DNA of 64,000 nucleotides from Rhodopseudomonas_A palustris_F (GTDB lineage Bacteria; Pseudomonadota; Alphaproteobacteria; Rhizobiales; Xanthobacteraceae): positions 2,790,001 to 2,854,000 of the forward strand of contig NC_007925.1 of the NCBI RefSeq assembly GCF_000013745.1, in the 5' to 3' direction. Shown here in pieces: positions 7,992 through 20,457 of the stretch. The position numbers were made by a program, and so were the translations under genes. Position 1 is the stretch's first letter; every line of letters begins with the position of its first letter. A model generated the notes under the pieces. That model was not told the origin of the DNA. It saw only the letters and a list, made by a program, of their open reading frames with translations, and did no database searches.

Positions 7992-9160
7992 GTAGCGCCG
8001 CTGAATCGCGCCGCACCGCGCATACCGATGGCGATGCCATTCTCAACGCGCTGCCGAATCCGGTGATGCTGGTGGCACCCGACGGCAAGATCGTCGACGC
8101 CAACATGGCCGCGGAATCGTTCTTCGAAATATCAACGCAGCTGTTGCGCCGCCAATCGCTCACCGAGCTGGTGCCGTTCGGCAGTCCGCTGCTGGCGCTG
8201 ATCGATCAGGTCCGCGAGTCCGGTTCGCCGGTCAACGAATACAAGGTCGATCTCGGCACGCCGCGGATCGGCGCCGATCGCCAGGTCGATCTGCACGTGG
8301 CGCCGTTCGCCGAGCGCCCCGGCCATATCGTGGTGATGCTGCAGGAGCGCACCATCGCCGACAAGATGGACCGTCAATTGACCCATCGCAGCGCCGCGCG
8401 CTCGGTGATCGCGCTGGCGGCGATGCTGGCGCATGAGATCAAGAACCCGCTGTCCGGGATCCGCGGCGCGGCGCAGCTGCTGGAGCAGGCGGCGTCATCC
8501 GAAGACCGTATGCTGACGCGGCTGATCTGCGACGAGGCCGACCGCATCGTCACGTTGGTCGACCGCATGGAGGTGTTCGGCGACGAGCGCCCGGTGGCGC
8601 GCGGCCCGGTCAACATCCATTCGGTGCTCGATCACGTGAAGCGGCTGGCGCAGTCCGGCTTCGCCCGCAACATCAAATTCAGCGAAGATTACGATCCCTC
8701 GCTGCCGCCGGTGCTGGCCAATCAGGATCAGCTGATCCAGGTGTTTCTCAACCTGGTGAAGAACGCCGCCGAAGCCGTGGTCGATCTCGGCACCGACGGC
8801 GAGATCCAGCTCACCACCGCGTTCCGCCCCGGGGTGCGATTGTCGGTGCCCGGCAAAAAATCGCGGGTATCGCTGCCGTTGGAGTTCTGCGTCAAGGACA
8901 ACGGCCCCGGCGTGCCGGAAGATCTGCTGCCGAATCTGTTCGATCCGTTCGTCACCACCAAGCCGTCGGGCTCCGGGCTCGGGCTTGCACTGGTGGCCAA
9001 GATCGTCGGCGACCATGGCGGCATCATCGAATGCGAGTCGCAGCCGCGCAAGACCACGTTCCGCGTGCTGCTGCCGATGTTCAACACCGCAAAGAATTAC
9101 AATCAAGGCCTTGGCGACGACGCGCCGGCGTCGTCCCGCGCCGCCCAGGATGCAAGATGA
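7988..9160 (+). CDS. ntrB: Nitrogen regulation sensor kinase/phosphatase NtrB
   Basis: NtrB is a cytosolic histidine kinase that phosphorylates NtrC under nitrogen limitation and is held in phosphatase mode by PII proteins. The 390-residue protein has an N-terminal PAS domain (NALPNPVMLVAPDGKIVDAN). The H box AAMLAHEIKNPLSG places the phosphorylated His at about residue 149. The ATPase domain has the N box NLVKNAAEAV, DNGPGVP and GSGLGLALVAKIVGDHGG. No transmembrane segment is present, as expected. It overlaps the dusB stop by 4 bases and precedes ntrC by 9 bases, so translation is probably coupled. Confidence 0.97.
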   Translation: MSSAAESRRTAHTDGDAILNALPNPVMLVAPDGKIVDANMAAESFFEISTQLLRRQSLTELVPFGSPLLALIDQVRESGSPVNEYKVDLGTPRIGADRQVDLHVAPFAERPGHIVVMLQERTIADKMDRQLTHRSAARSVIALAAMLAHEIKNPLSGIRGAAQLLEQAASSEDRMLTRLICDEADRIVTLVDRMEVFGDERPVARGPVNIHSVLDHVKRLAQSGFARNIKFSEDYDPSLPPVLANQDQLIQVFLNLVKNAAEAVVDLGTDGEIQLTTAFRPGVRLSVPGKKSRVSLPLEFCVKDNGPGVPEDLLPNLFDPFVTTKPSGSGLGLALVAKIVGDHGGIIECESQPRKTTFRVLLPMFNTAKNYNQGLGDDAPASSRAAQDAR

Positions 9161-9169
9161 GGACTGACA

Positions 9170-10612
<1,443 letters not shown>

Positions 10613-10625
10613 ACCTTTCGCGGTT

Positions 10626-10651
10626 GGATTGCGTCTAAATCGGCGCAATCC
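10626..10651. promoter_or_regulatory. Inverted repeat between ntrC and ntrY
   Basis: GGATTGCG (10626-10633) and CGCAATCC (10644-10651) form a perfect 8-bp inverted repeat with a 10-base spacer, starting 14 bases after the ntrC stop. No T tract follows, so an intrinsic terminator is doubtful. It could be an operator for ntrYX or an mRNA-processing hairpin. A smaller palindrome, CAACA-t-TGTTG, lies at 10718-10728. Confidence 0.35.
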
Positions 10652-10800
10652 ACAGCGAATGCCCGGATGAAGAGCAATTTCGCGTCCACAGCGCGCCGCG
10701 GAATTGTCGCAATTGAGCAACATTGTTGTAGGAATGCATCAGTCGGCTCGTGTTCTCGCACGGCAGCCCGGCCACGTTCCACGCTCACCCCAGTCCCGGT

Positions 10801-13086
10801 ATGACCAGCGCAGATACGGCGGCCCCATCTTCCGAACCGCACAAGGCAGAACCGCGCAGGCGCCGGCTGCACAAGCTGTTGGCGCCGTTCGCGGTTGCCC
10901 TGGCGCTGCTGTCGGCGTTCCTGACCTTCGTGGTGTTGACCGGCCTGACCCCGATCACGCCGACTCGGCAGGTGGTGGTCACCTTCCTGCTGATCAACGC
11001 CGCCACCGTGCTGCTGCTGGTGATGATCATCGCCCGCGAGTTGTGGCAGGTGGTGCAGGCGCGGCGGCGCGGACGCGCCGCGGCCAGACTCCACGTGCAG
11101 ATCGTCAGCCTGTTCTCGGTGATCGCGGTGCTGCCGGCGGTGCTGGTGTCGATCGTCGCCAATGTCACCATCGACCGCGGGCTGGACCGGCTGTTCTCCG
11201 GGCCGACCCGGGCGGTGATCCAGAACTCGCTGATCGTCGCCAACGCCTATCTGCACGAACACGCCCAGCTGATTCGCGGCGACATCATCGGCATGGCCAA
11301 CGACGTCAATCATGCCCGGCCGCTGTTCGACCAGGACCGCCAGAGTTTCCGGCAGGTTCTCACCGCCGGCGCCGCCTCGCGCAATCTGCCCGGCGCGATG
11401 TTGATCGACAAGGATCGCAACATCCTGGAATCGGCGCAGACCGGCATCCGGCAGGACTTCGACACCCCGGCGCCGGAATTCCTCAGCAACGTCGACGACA
11501 CCGAGCCGCAGATCGCGGTGTTCATCGAGGCCAACTACGTCGCCGCGGTGATCCGGCTCAGCGCGTTCAGCGACACCTTCCTTTATGTCGCGCGACTGCT
11601 CGATCCGCGGGTGGTGGCGCAGCTGCGCCAGACCCAGGCCAGCGTCGCCGAATATGCCGAGATCGAAGCCAGCCGGCTCGGCTTCCAGGTGACCTTGGCG
11701 CTGTTGTTCACGGTGATCGCGCTCACCGTGCTGATGTCGTCGGTGCTGATCGGGCTGAATTTCGCCAATTGGCTGGTGGGGCCGATCCGCCGGCTGATGG
11801 GCGCCGCCAATCTGGTGTCGACCGGCGACCTCGACGTCCAGGTGCCGGTGATCAAATCCGAAGGCGATCTGGCGCATCTCGGCGAGACCTTCAACAAGAT
11901 GACGCAGGAATTGCGCAGCCAGCGCGACGAGTTGGTCAGCGCCAGCGAGGTGATCGACAGCCGCCGCCGCTTCATCGAGGCTGTGCTGTCGTCGGCCTCC
12001 GCCGGCATCATCGGCGTCGATGCCTCGGGCTCGATCGGCATCCTCAACCGCTCGGCCGAGAAGCTGATAGGCCACTCCGAATCCGAAACGCTCGGCCATC
12101 CGTTGACCGAGATCATTCCCGAACTTGACGAGATGATGAAGACCGCGCGCGAGAGCGCGCAGCGCCTGCTGCAGGGCCAGGTCACCATCAATCGCGAAGG
12201 CCACGAGCGCAATCTGTCGGTGCGGATCAGCGCCGAGCAGACCAGTCACTCGCAGGACAGCTATATCATCACGCTGGACGACATCACCGAGCTGGTGTCG
12301 GCGCAGCGCACCTCGGCCTGGGCCGACGTCGCCCGCCGCATCGCCCATGAGATCAAGAACCCGCTGACCCCGATCCAGCTGTCGGCCGAGCGCATCAAAC
12401 GCAAATTCGGCAAGCTGATCGTCGAGGACAAGGGCATCTTCGAGCAATGCACCGACACCATCATCCGCCAGGTCGACGACATCCGGCGCATGGTCGACGA
12501 GTTCTCGCGCTTCGCGCGGATGCCGAAGCCGGTGATTGAGGGCGAGGACGTCGCCGATACGGTGCGGCAGGCGGTGTTCCTGATGCGGGTCGGACATCCC
12601 GACATCGACATCGCCGCCGAAATCAAGGACGAACCGCTGCGGGCGCGGTTCGATCGCCGGCTGATCTCGCAGGCGTTGACCAACATCATCAAGAACGCCA
12701 CCGAGGCGATCGAAGCGGTGCCGCCGGAAGAACTCGGCAAGGGCCGCATCGAAGTGGTGGCGGGGCGCGAGGGCGAGGACATCGTGATCGACGTCATCGA
12801 CAACGGCATCGGTCTGCCGAAGACCAGCCGCTCGCGGTTGCTCGAGCCCTACGTCACCACCCGCGAGAAGGGCACCGGGCTCGGGCTGGCGATCGTCGGC
12901 CGGGTGCTGGCGGATCACGGCGGCGCCATCGAACTCAACGACGCATCGCTGCTGCGGCCCGGGCAGCGCGGCGCCTGGATGCGGCTGCGCTTCTCGATCT
13001 CCGGCCAGCCGCCGCAAGAACAGCCCGGCCCGCCGGCGATCTCGATCCCGGGCGAACCGAAAATTCCAGTCACAAGCGGCAACTAA
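10801..13086 (+). CDS. ntrY: Nitrogen regulation membrane sensor kinase NtrY
   Basis: NtrY is the inner-membrane histidine kinase partner of NtrX and is implicated in nitrogen and redox responses. The 761-residue protein has four N-terminal hydrophobic segments; the first begins LLAPFAVALALLSAFLTFVV, and the fourth is near residues 295-320. A HAMP linker, a PAS domain (FIEAVLSSASAGIIGVDASG) and a kinase core follow. The core has H516 in ARRIAHEIKNPLTPIQLS, an N box (NIIKNATEAIE) and GTGLGLAIVGRVLADHGG. I chose the ATG at 10801. A GTG at 10750 would add 17 residues, and neither has a clear ribosome-binding site. A 188-base gap separates it from ntrC. Confidence 0.95.
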   Translation: MTSADTAAPSSEPHKAEPRRRRLHKLLAPFAVALALLSAFLTFVVLTGLTPITPTRQVVVTFLLINAATVLLLVMIIARELWQVVQARRRGRAAARLHVQIVSLFSVIAVLPAVLVSIVANVTIDRGLDRLFSGPTRAVIQNSLIVANAYLHEHAQLIRGDIIGMANDVNHARPLFDQDRQSFRQVLTAGAASRNLPGAMLIDKDRNILESAQTGIRQDFDTPAPEFLSNVDDTEPQIAVFIEANYVAAVIRLSAFSDTFLYVARLLDPRVVAQLRQTQASVAEYAEIEASRLGFQVTLALLFTVIALTVLMSSVLIGLNFANWLVGPIRRLMGAANLVSTGDLDVQVPVIKSEGDLAHLGETFNKMTQELRSQRDELVSASEVIDSRRRFIEAVLSSASAGIIGVDASGSIGILNRSAEKLIGHSESETLGHPLTEIIPELDEMMKTARESAQRLLQGQVTINREGHERNLSVRISAEQTSHSQDSYIITLDDITELVSAQRTSAWADVARRIAHEIKNPLTPIQLSAERIKRKFGKLIVEDKGIFEQCTDTIIRQVDDIRRMVDEFSRFARMPKPVIEGEDVADTVRQAVFLMRVGHPDIDIAAEIKDEPLRARFDRRLISQALTNIIKNATEAIEAVPPEELGKGRIEVVAGREGEDIVIDVIDNGIGLPKTSRSRLLEPYVTTREKGTGLGLAIVGRVLADHGGAIELNDASLLRPGQRGAWMRLRFSISGQPPQEQPGPPAISIPGEPKIPVTSGN

Positions 13087-13103
13087 GATGACAGGCGCGA
13101 CCC

Positions 13104-14474
13104 ATGGCCAATGACATTCTGATTGTCGACGACGAAGCCGATATTCGCGACCTCGTCGCCGGCATCCTCGAGGACGAGGGCTTCACCACCCGCACCGCGC
13201 GCGACAGCGATTCCGCGCTGGCCGAGGTGTCGAACCGCCGTCCCAACCTGGTGTTCCTGGACATCTGGCTGCAGGGCTCGAAGCTCGACGGCCTGCAGTT
13301 GCTGGAGCAGATCAAGCGCGAGCACGCCGACGTGCCGGTGGTGATGATCTCCGGCCACGGCAACATCGAAACCGCGGTGGCGGCGATCAAGCGCGGCGCC
13401 TACGACTTCATCGAAAAGCCGTTCAAGTCGGACCGGCTGATCCTGGTGGCGACGCGGGCGCTGGAGACCTCGCGGTTGAAACGCGAAGTCAAGGAATTGA
13501 AGCAGCAGGCGCCGATCGCCTCGACGCTGATGGGGCATTCCGCCTGCATGAATCAGCTGCGCCAGACCATCGAGCGCGCGGCGAAAGCCAATAGCCGGAT
13601 CCTGATCGTCGGCCCAAGCGGCGCCGGCAAGGAGCTCGCGGCGCGGACGTTGCACAACGCCTCCGGCCGCTCCGAGGGCCCGTTCGTGGTGATCAACGCC
13701 GCGGCGATCACCCCGGAGCGCATGGAGGTCGAGCTGTTCGGCGTCGAGCAGAGCAACGGCGAGCAGCCGCGCAAGGCCGGCGCGCTGGAAGAGGCGCATG
13801 GCGGCACGCTGTTCATCGACGAAATCGGCGACATGCCGCGCGAGACCCAGAACAAGATTCTGCGGGTGCTGGTCGATCAGACCTTCCAGCGCGCCGGCGG
13901 CACCATCAAGGTCAATGTCGACGTCCGCATCGTCTCCTCGACGGCGCGAAATCTCGAGGAGGAGATCGCCGAAGGCCGCTTCCGCGAGGATCTCTATCAC
14001 CGGCTCTCGGTGGTGCCGATCCGGGTGCCGCCCTTGTCGGAGCGCCGCGAGGACATTCCCGAACTGATCGAATATTTCATGGATCAGATCTCGCTCGCCA
14101 CCGGGCTGCCGAAACGCCAGATCGGCGCCGACGCCATGGCGGTGCTGCAGTCGCACGTCTGGCCGGGCAACGTCCGGCAGTTGCGCAACAACGTCGAGCG
14201 GGTGATGATTCTGGCCGGCGGCGGCCCGGAGGTGATCATCACCGCCGACATGCTGCCGCAGGACGTCGGCTCGATGGTGCCGACCATGCCGACCGGCACC
14301 AATGGCGAGCACATCATGGGGCTGCCGCTGCGCGAGGCCCGCGAGGTGTTCGAACGCGACTATCTGATCGCGCAGATCAGCCGGTTTTCCGGCAACATCT
14401 CCCGCACCGCCGAATTCGTCGGCATGGAGCGCTCGGCGCTGCATCGCAAGCTCAAGGCGCTCGGCGTCGGCTGA
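13104..14474 (+). CDS. ntrX: Nitrogen regulation response regulator NtrX (AAA+ protein without GAFTGA)
   Basis: NtrX is the response regulator of NtrY. The receiver domain has the phospho-acceptor D53 (LVFLDIWLQGS). The AAA+ domain has Walker A GPSGAGKE and Walker B GGTLFIDEIGDMP. A Fis-type helix-turn-helix (NISRTAEFVGMERSALHRKL) closes the protein. The sigma-54-contacting GAFTGA loop is missing: where NtrC reads ELFGHERGAFTGA, this protein reads ELFGVEQSNGEQPRKAG. That loss is known for alphaproteobacterial NtrX and implies regulation of sigma-70-type promoters or repression. The gene starts 17 bases after ntrY. Confidence 0.96.
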   Translation: MANDILIVDDEADIRDLVAGILEDEGFTTRTARDSDSALAEVSNRRPNLVFLDIWLQGSKLDGLQLLEQIKREHADVPVVMISGHGNIETAVAAIKRGAYDFIEKPFKSDRLILVATRALETSRLKREVKELKQQAPIASTLMGHSACMNQLRQTIERAAKANSRILIVGPSGAGKELAARTLHNASGRSEGPFVVINAAAITPERMEVELFGVEQSNGEQPRKAGALEEAHGGTLFIDEIGDMPRETQNKILRVLVDQTFQRAGGTIKVNVDVRIVSSTARNLEEEIAEGRFREDLYHRLSVVPIRVPPLSERREDIPELIEYFMDQISLATGLPKRQIGADAMAVLQSHVWPGNVRQLRNNVERVMILAGGGPEVIITADMLPQDVGSMVPTMPTGTNGEHIMGLPLREAREVFERDYLIAQISRFSGNISRTAEFVGMERSALHRKLKALGVG

Positions 14475-14505
14475 GCGTTCGCTGAATTTTCAATTGGAAT
14501 GGAAC

Positions 14506-15363
14506 ATGGCTCGCATCGCCTATGTCAACGGCCACTATCAGGATCTGCGTGACGCCTGCGTCAACATCGAGGATCGCGGTTATCAATTCGCCGACGGCGT
14601 CTATGAGGTCTGCGAAATCCGTGGCGGCCAGATCGTCGACTATCCCCGGCACATGGCGCGGCTGCAGCGCTCTTTAGGCGAATTGCGGATCGCGATGCCG
14701 ATGCCGCTGGCGGCGCTGCAGATCGTGCTGCGCGAGGTGGTCCGGCGCAACCGGGTCGGCTACGGCATCGTCTATCTGCAGGTCACCCGCGGCGTGGCGC
14801 GGCGCGACCACGGCTTTCCGCCGGCCTCGGTGAAGCCCAGCATCGTGGTCACCGCGCGGCCGCTGAATTTTGCCAAGAATCAGGACACCGCGGCGCACGG
14901 CATCAAGGTGATCACTTATCCGGAGAATCGCTGGCCGCGGGTCGACATCAAGTCGGTGGCGCTGTTGCCCAACGTGCTGGCGAAGCAGGCGGCGCGCGAG
15001 CAGGGCGCCTATGAGGCCTGGTATGTCGACGGCGACGGCCACGTCACCGAGGGTGCCTCCAGCAATGCCTGGATCGTCACCAAGGAGGGCCGGGTGGTGA
15101 CCCGCTCCGCCGACAGCGGCATCCTGCCGGGCATCACCCGGGCGGTGCTGATCGAGGCGCTGGCGGCGCTGCAGCTGCGATTCGAGGAGCGGCCGTTCAC
15201 CCCGCAGGAGGCGTTTGGCGCCGCCGAAGCCTTCGTCACCGCCTCCAGCCAGATCGTGATGCCTGTGGTGGCGATCGATGGACAACTTATCGGCGACGGT
15301 AAACCTGGTAAAATTACCAGGCGGCTGCGGGAGCAATTCCACCGCTTTTCGAGTTTTTCATGA
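14506..15363 (+). CDS. dat: D-amino-acid transaminase
   Basis: This fold-type IV PLP enzyme interconverts D-amino acids and 2-oxo acids, for example D-alanine and D-glutamate for peptidoglycan. The 285-residue length is typical. The N-terminal MARIAYVNGHY and DRGYQFADGVYEV are family signatures. The PLP Lys is K149 in VDIKSVALLPNVLAKQ. TEGASSNAWIV and ILPGITR follow. The ATG at 14506 follows a GGAATGGAAC purine-rich stretch. The gene sits between ntrX and hfq on the same strand, an arrangement common in this group. Branched-chain aminotransferase is the main alternative but fits less well. Confidence 0.9.
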   Translation: MARIAYVNGHYQDLRDACVNIEDRGYQFADGVYEVCEIRGGQIVDYPRHMARLQRSLGELRIAMPMPLAALQIVLREVVRRNRVGYGIVYLQVTRGVARRDHGFPPASVKPSIVVTARPLNFAKNQDTAAHGIKVITYPENRWPRVDIKSVALLPNVLAKQAAREQGAYEAWYVDGDGHVTEGASSNAWIVTKEGRVVTRSADSGILPGITRAVLIEALAALQLRFEERPFTPQEAFGAAEAFVTASSQIVMPVVAIDGQLIGDGKPGKITRRLREQFHRFSSFS

Positions 15364-15488
15364 ACTTTCTGTCCGTCGCTGCACCACCACCGCGCGAACT
15401 GGCTTGCCTTCAAACCACCCGTGCCGTCTAATCGTCTTGACATCTAGCCGGAGGGGGATCTCAGGGCTGGGTGGCAACCGAGGCAATT

Positions 15489-15551
15489 CTCCCTGCAGGG
15501 AGCGGCGTCTGGTTTAAAAAAAGAAACAAAACGACACTCGGGATAAAAAAA
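15489..15551 (+). promoter_or_regulatory. hfq leader: palindrome followed by an A-rich tract
   Basis: A perfect 14-base palindrome, CTCCCTGCAGGGAG (15489-15502), is followed by an unusually A-rich stretch for this genome (15513-15551) that runs directly into the hfq start codon. The A-rich part contains many A-R-N triplets, the pattern recognised by the Hfq distal face. Autoregulation of hfq through its leader is known in other bacteria; here it is an inference. An upstream TTGACA (15437-15442) could be a -35 element, but no good -10 is spaced from it. Confidence 0.4.
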
Positions 15552-15800
15552 ATGGCGGCCGACCGCGCACAGAATCTACAGGATACTTTTCTCAACCACG
15601 TACGTAAGACCAAAACGCCACTCACGATCTTTCTGGTCAACGGGGTCAAGCTGCAAGGCATTGTCACCTGGTTCGACAATTTCTGCCTGCTGCTGCGGCG
15701 CGACGGACATTCGCAGCTGGTCTACAAGCATGCGATCTCCACCATCATGCCGGGTGCTCCGATCCAGCTGTTCGAAGGTGGCGAGGACGCCCCAGCTTGA
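15552..15800 (+). CDS. hfq: RNA chaperone Hfq
   Basis: Hfq is a hexameric Sm-like RNA chaperone that pairs small RNAs with mRNAs. The 82-residue protein contains Sm1 (TIFLVNGVKLQGIVTWFDNF) and Sm2 (LVYKHAISTIMP, the YKHA variant of YKHAIST). The ATG at 15552 gives the family's normal N-terminus, MAADRAQNLQDTFLN. A further upstream in-frame start would add 27 basic residues that do not resemble Hfq. The gene lies directly before hflX, the conserved hfq-hflX pair. Confidence 0.98.
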   Translation: MAADRAQNLQDTFLNHVRKTKTPLTIFLVNGVKLQGIVTWFDNFCLLLRRDGHSQLVYKHAISTIMPGAPIQLFEGGEDAPA

Positions 15801-15811
15801 GCACAACCTAA

Positions 15812-17197
15812 TTGGAACCCCGGAGCTTCGAAGGGGACGCTGACCGGCCTCGGCCGTCAGGCAACCAGCCGACCGGGCGAGCCGTCGTCATCGGTCCGTA
15901 TCTGCGTGCGCGTCGGGGCGATCCCGACCCGCAAGCGGAGATTCATGCCCAACGCAGTTCACAGGCCCGGCTCGAGGAAGCCGCCGGCCTTGCGCTGGCG
16001 ATCGACCTCACCGTGGCGGAAGCCATCCTGGCGCCGATCGGCCAGATCCGTCCGGCGACCTATCTGGGCAAGGGCAAGGTCGAAGAGATCTTAGGCGCCA
16101 TCAAGGCCCACGAGGCCGATCTGGTGGTGATGGACTGCGCGCTGTCGCCGATCCAGCAGCGCAATCTGGAGAAGGCCTGGAGCGCCAAGGTGCTGGACCG
16201 CACCGGGCTGATCCTGGAGATTTTCGGCCGCAGGGCCAAGACCAAGGAAGGCGCGCTGCAGGTCGAACTCGCGCATCTCAACTATCAGCGCTCGCGGTTG
16301 GTGCGCTCCTGGACCCATTTGGAGCGGCAGCGCGGCGGCTTCGGCTTCATGGGCGGCCCCGGCGAAACCCAGATCGAGGCCGACCGCCGACTGATCGGCG
16401 ACCGCATCAGCAAGATCGAAAACGAGATCAAGAAGGTCCAGGGCACCAGGCGGCTGCATCGCGCCGGCCGGCAGCGTGTGCCGTACCGCGTGGTGGCGCT
16501 GGTCGGCTACACCAATGCCGGCAAGTCGACGCTGTTCAACCGGCTGACCCGCGCCGAGGTGCAAGCCGCCGACATGCTGTTCGCCACGCTCGATCCGACG
16601 CTGCGCGCGCTGACGCTGCCGCACGGCGGCAAGGCGATGCTGTCGGACACCGTGGGCTTCATCTCCAATTTGCCGACCCAGCTGGTGGCGGCGTTCCGCG
16701 CCACGCTGGAAGAGGTGTTGGAAGCCGATCTCATTCTCCACGTCCGCGACATCGCGCACGAAGACGCCGACGCCCAGCAGGACGACGTCGCCGCCGTGCT
16801 GCGCCAGCTCGGCATCGATCCGGAGGCCGGCGGCGGCGGCCGCATCATCGAGGTCTGGAACAAGATCGACCGCTTCGCCGCCGACGAACTGGCCAACCTG
16901 CGCAACATCGCGGCCAGGCGCGATCCGGAGCATCCCTGCCTGTTGGTGTCGGCCGTCACCGGCGAGGGCATCGACGCGCTGTTGCTGGCGATCGAGGATC
17001 GGCTGGCAGCGGCCAGGATCACGCTCGATCTTTCCATCGACGCCGCCGACGGCGCCGGCGTCAGCTGGCTGCATCGCAACGCCGAGGTGTTGGAGAAAGA
17101 ACTTGAGGACGGCCGCTTCGTCATGACGGTGCGGGTCGACCCGACCAAGCGCGACACCGTGATCAGCCGGTTCGGCGCGGTTCAGCATCCGGAGTAA
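15812..17197 (+). CDS. hflX: GTPase HflX
   Basis: HflX is a ribosome-associated GTPase that splits or rescues stalled 70S ribosomes under stress. The 461-residue protein has the HflX N-terminal domain (ATYLGKGKVEEI, DCALSPIQQRNLEKAW, DRTGLILEIFGRRA). The Gly-rich linker GGFGFMGGPGETQIEADRR follows. The GTPase domain has G1 GYTNAGKST, the G3 motif DTVGFISNLP and the G4 motif NKID. The start appears to be TTG at 15812, 11 bases after the hfq stop, and translation is probably coupled to hfq. Confidence 0.96.
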   Translation: MEPRSFEGDADRPRPSGNQPTGRAVVIGPYLRARRGDPDPQAEIHAQRSSQARLEEAAGLALAIDLTVAEAILAPIGQIRPATYLGKGKVEEILGAIKAHEADLVVMDCALSPIQQRNLEKAWSAKVLDRTGLILEIFGRRAKTKEGALQVELAHLNYQRSRLVRSWTHLERQRGGFGFMGGPGETQIEADRRLIGDRISKIENEIKKVQGTRRLHRAGRQRVPYRVVALVGYTNAGKSTLFNRLTRAEVQAADMLFATLDPTLRALTLPHGGKAMLSDTVGFISNLPTQLVAAFRATLEEVLEADLILHVRDIAHEDADAQQDDVAAVLRQLGIDPEAGGGGRIIEVWNKIDRFAADELANLRNIAARRDPEHPCLLVSAVTGEGIDALLLAIEDRLAAARITLDLSIDAADGAGVSWLHRNAEVLEKELEDGRFVMTVRVDPTKRDTVISRFGAVQHPE

Positions 17198-17230
17198 GGG
17201 CGGCCTCAACGCCCAGCTTTGCGGCCTGGT

Positions 17231-17277
17231 GTCCCGGGCGCGGCGCAGCGCGAAGCGCTGCTCCGCAGAACCGGGAC
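17231..17277. repeat. Palindromic intergenic repeat, family A copy 3
   Basis: The outer arms GTCCCGG (17231-17237) and CCGGGAC (17271-17277) enclose a perfect inner hairpin GCAGCGC-gaa-GCGCTGC (17245-17261). The same plan is seen at 2289-2332 and 2404-2450. Confidence 0.65.
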
Positions 17278-17363
17278 CATTCCAGAAACCGCGTATCGTA
17301 ATGGCCCCGGATCTGCAGCGCACGAGTGGTAGGCGTACGCGTGTCGTCCTCCGCGCCGACGCC

Positions 17364-17492
17364 GTCATTCCGGGGCGCGAGCAGCGAAGCTGCGAGCGAA
17401 CCCGGAATCTTGCGACGGGTGCCGCGCCATTGTCCGTGCTTGCGGCAGGATTCCGGGTTCGCTCGGCCTGCGGCCTCGCGCCCCGGAATGAC
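17364..17492. repeat. Palindromic intergenic repeat, family B copy 2
   Basis: The ends are GTCATTCCGGGGCGCGAG and its complement CTCGCGCCCCGGAATGAC. The internal arms GCGAACCCGGAATCTT and AAGATTCCGGGTTCGC form a second pairing. It is the best-preserved of the three copies in the window (others at 4714-4834 and 47442-47558). Confidence 0.85.
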
Positions 17493-17593
17493 CCGTTGAG
17501 TAAGCCGCAGCTGCCGCGTAAGTAATTGGAAAAATTAACGGAAAAACCCTCGGCCGGAACCGTTTAAGGGTGGTTCGGCAGCCCCGGATCGGC

Positions 17594-17599
17594 TATAAA
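17594..17599 (+). promoter_or_regulatory. Candidate -10 element for gyrA
   Basis: TATAAA lies 31 bases before the gyrA start codon, in the only AT-rich part of the gap. No convincing -35 hexamer is found 16-18 bases upstream, so the call is weak. Confidence 0.25.
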
Positions 17600-17630
17600 A
17601 TGCGAAACAGATTCTGACCGGAAATCACCT

Positions 17631-20414
<2,784 letters not shown>

Positions 20415-20457
20415 GGCTGTCGTCCGCTGGCTGGCGGGTCAATTGTTGGCGGCGCGG

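Larger units (their letters stand above)
17198..17630. other. Intergenic region hflX-gyrA
   Basis: This 433-base gap holds no convincing gene. It contains one family A palindromic repeat (17231-17277), one family B repeat (17364-17492) and a short AT-richer stretch with a possible gyrA promoter. Confidence 0.7.
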
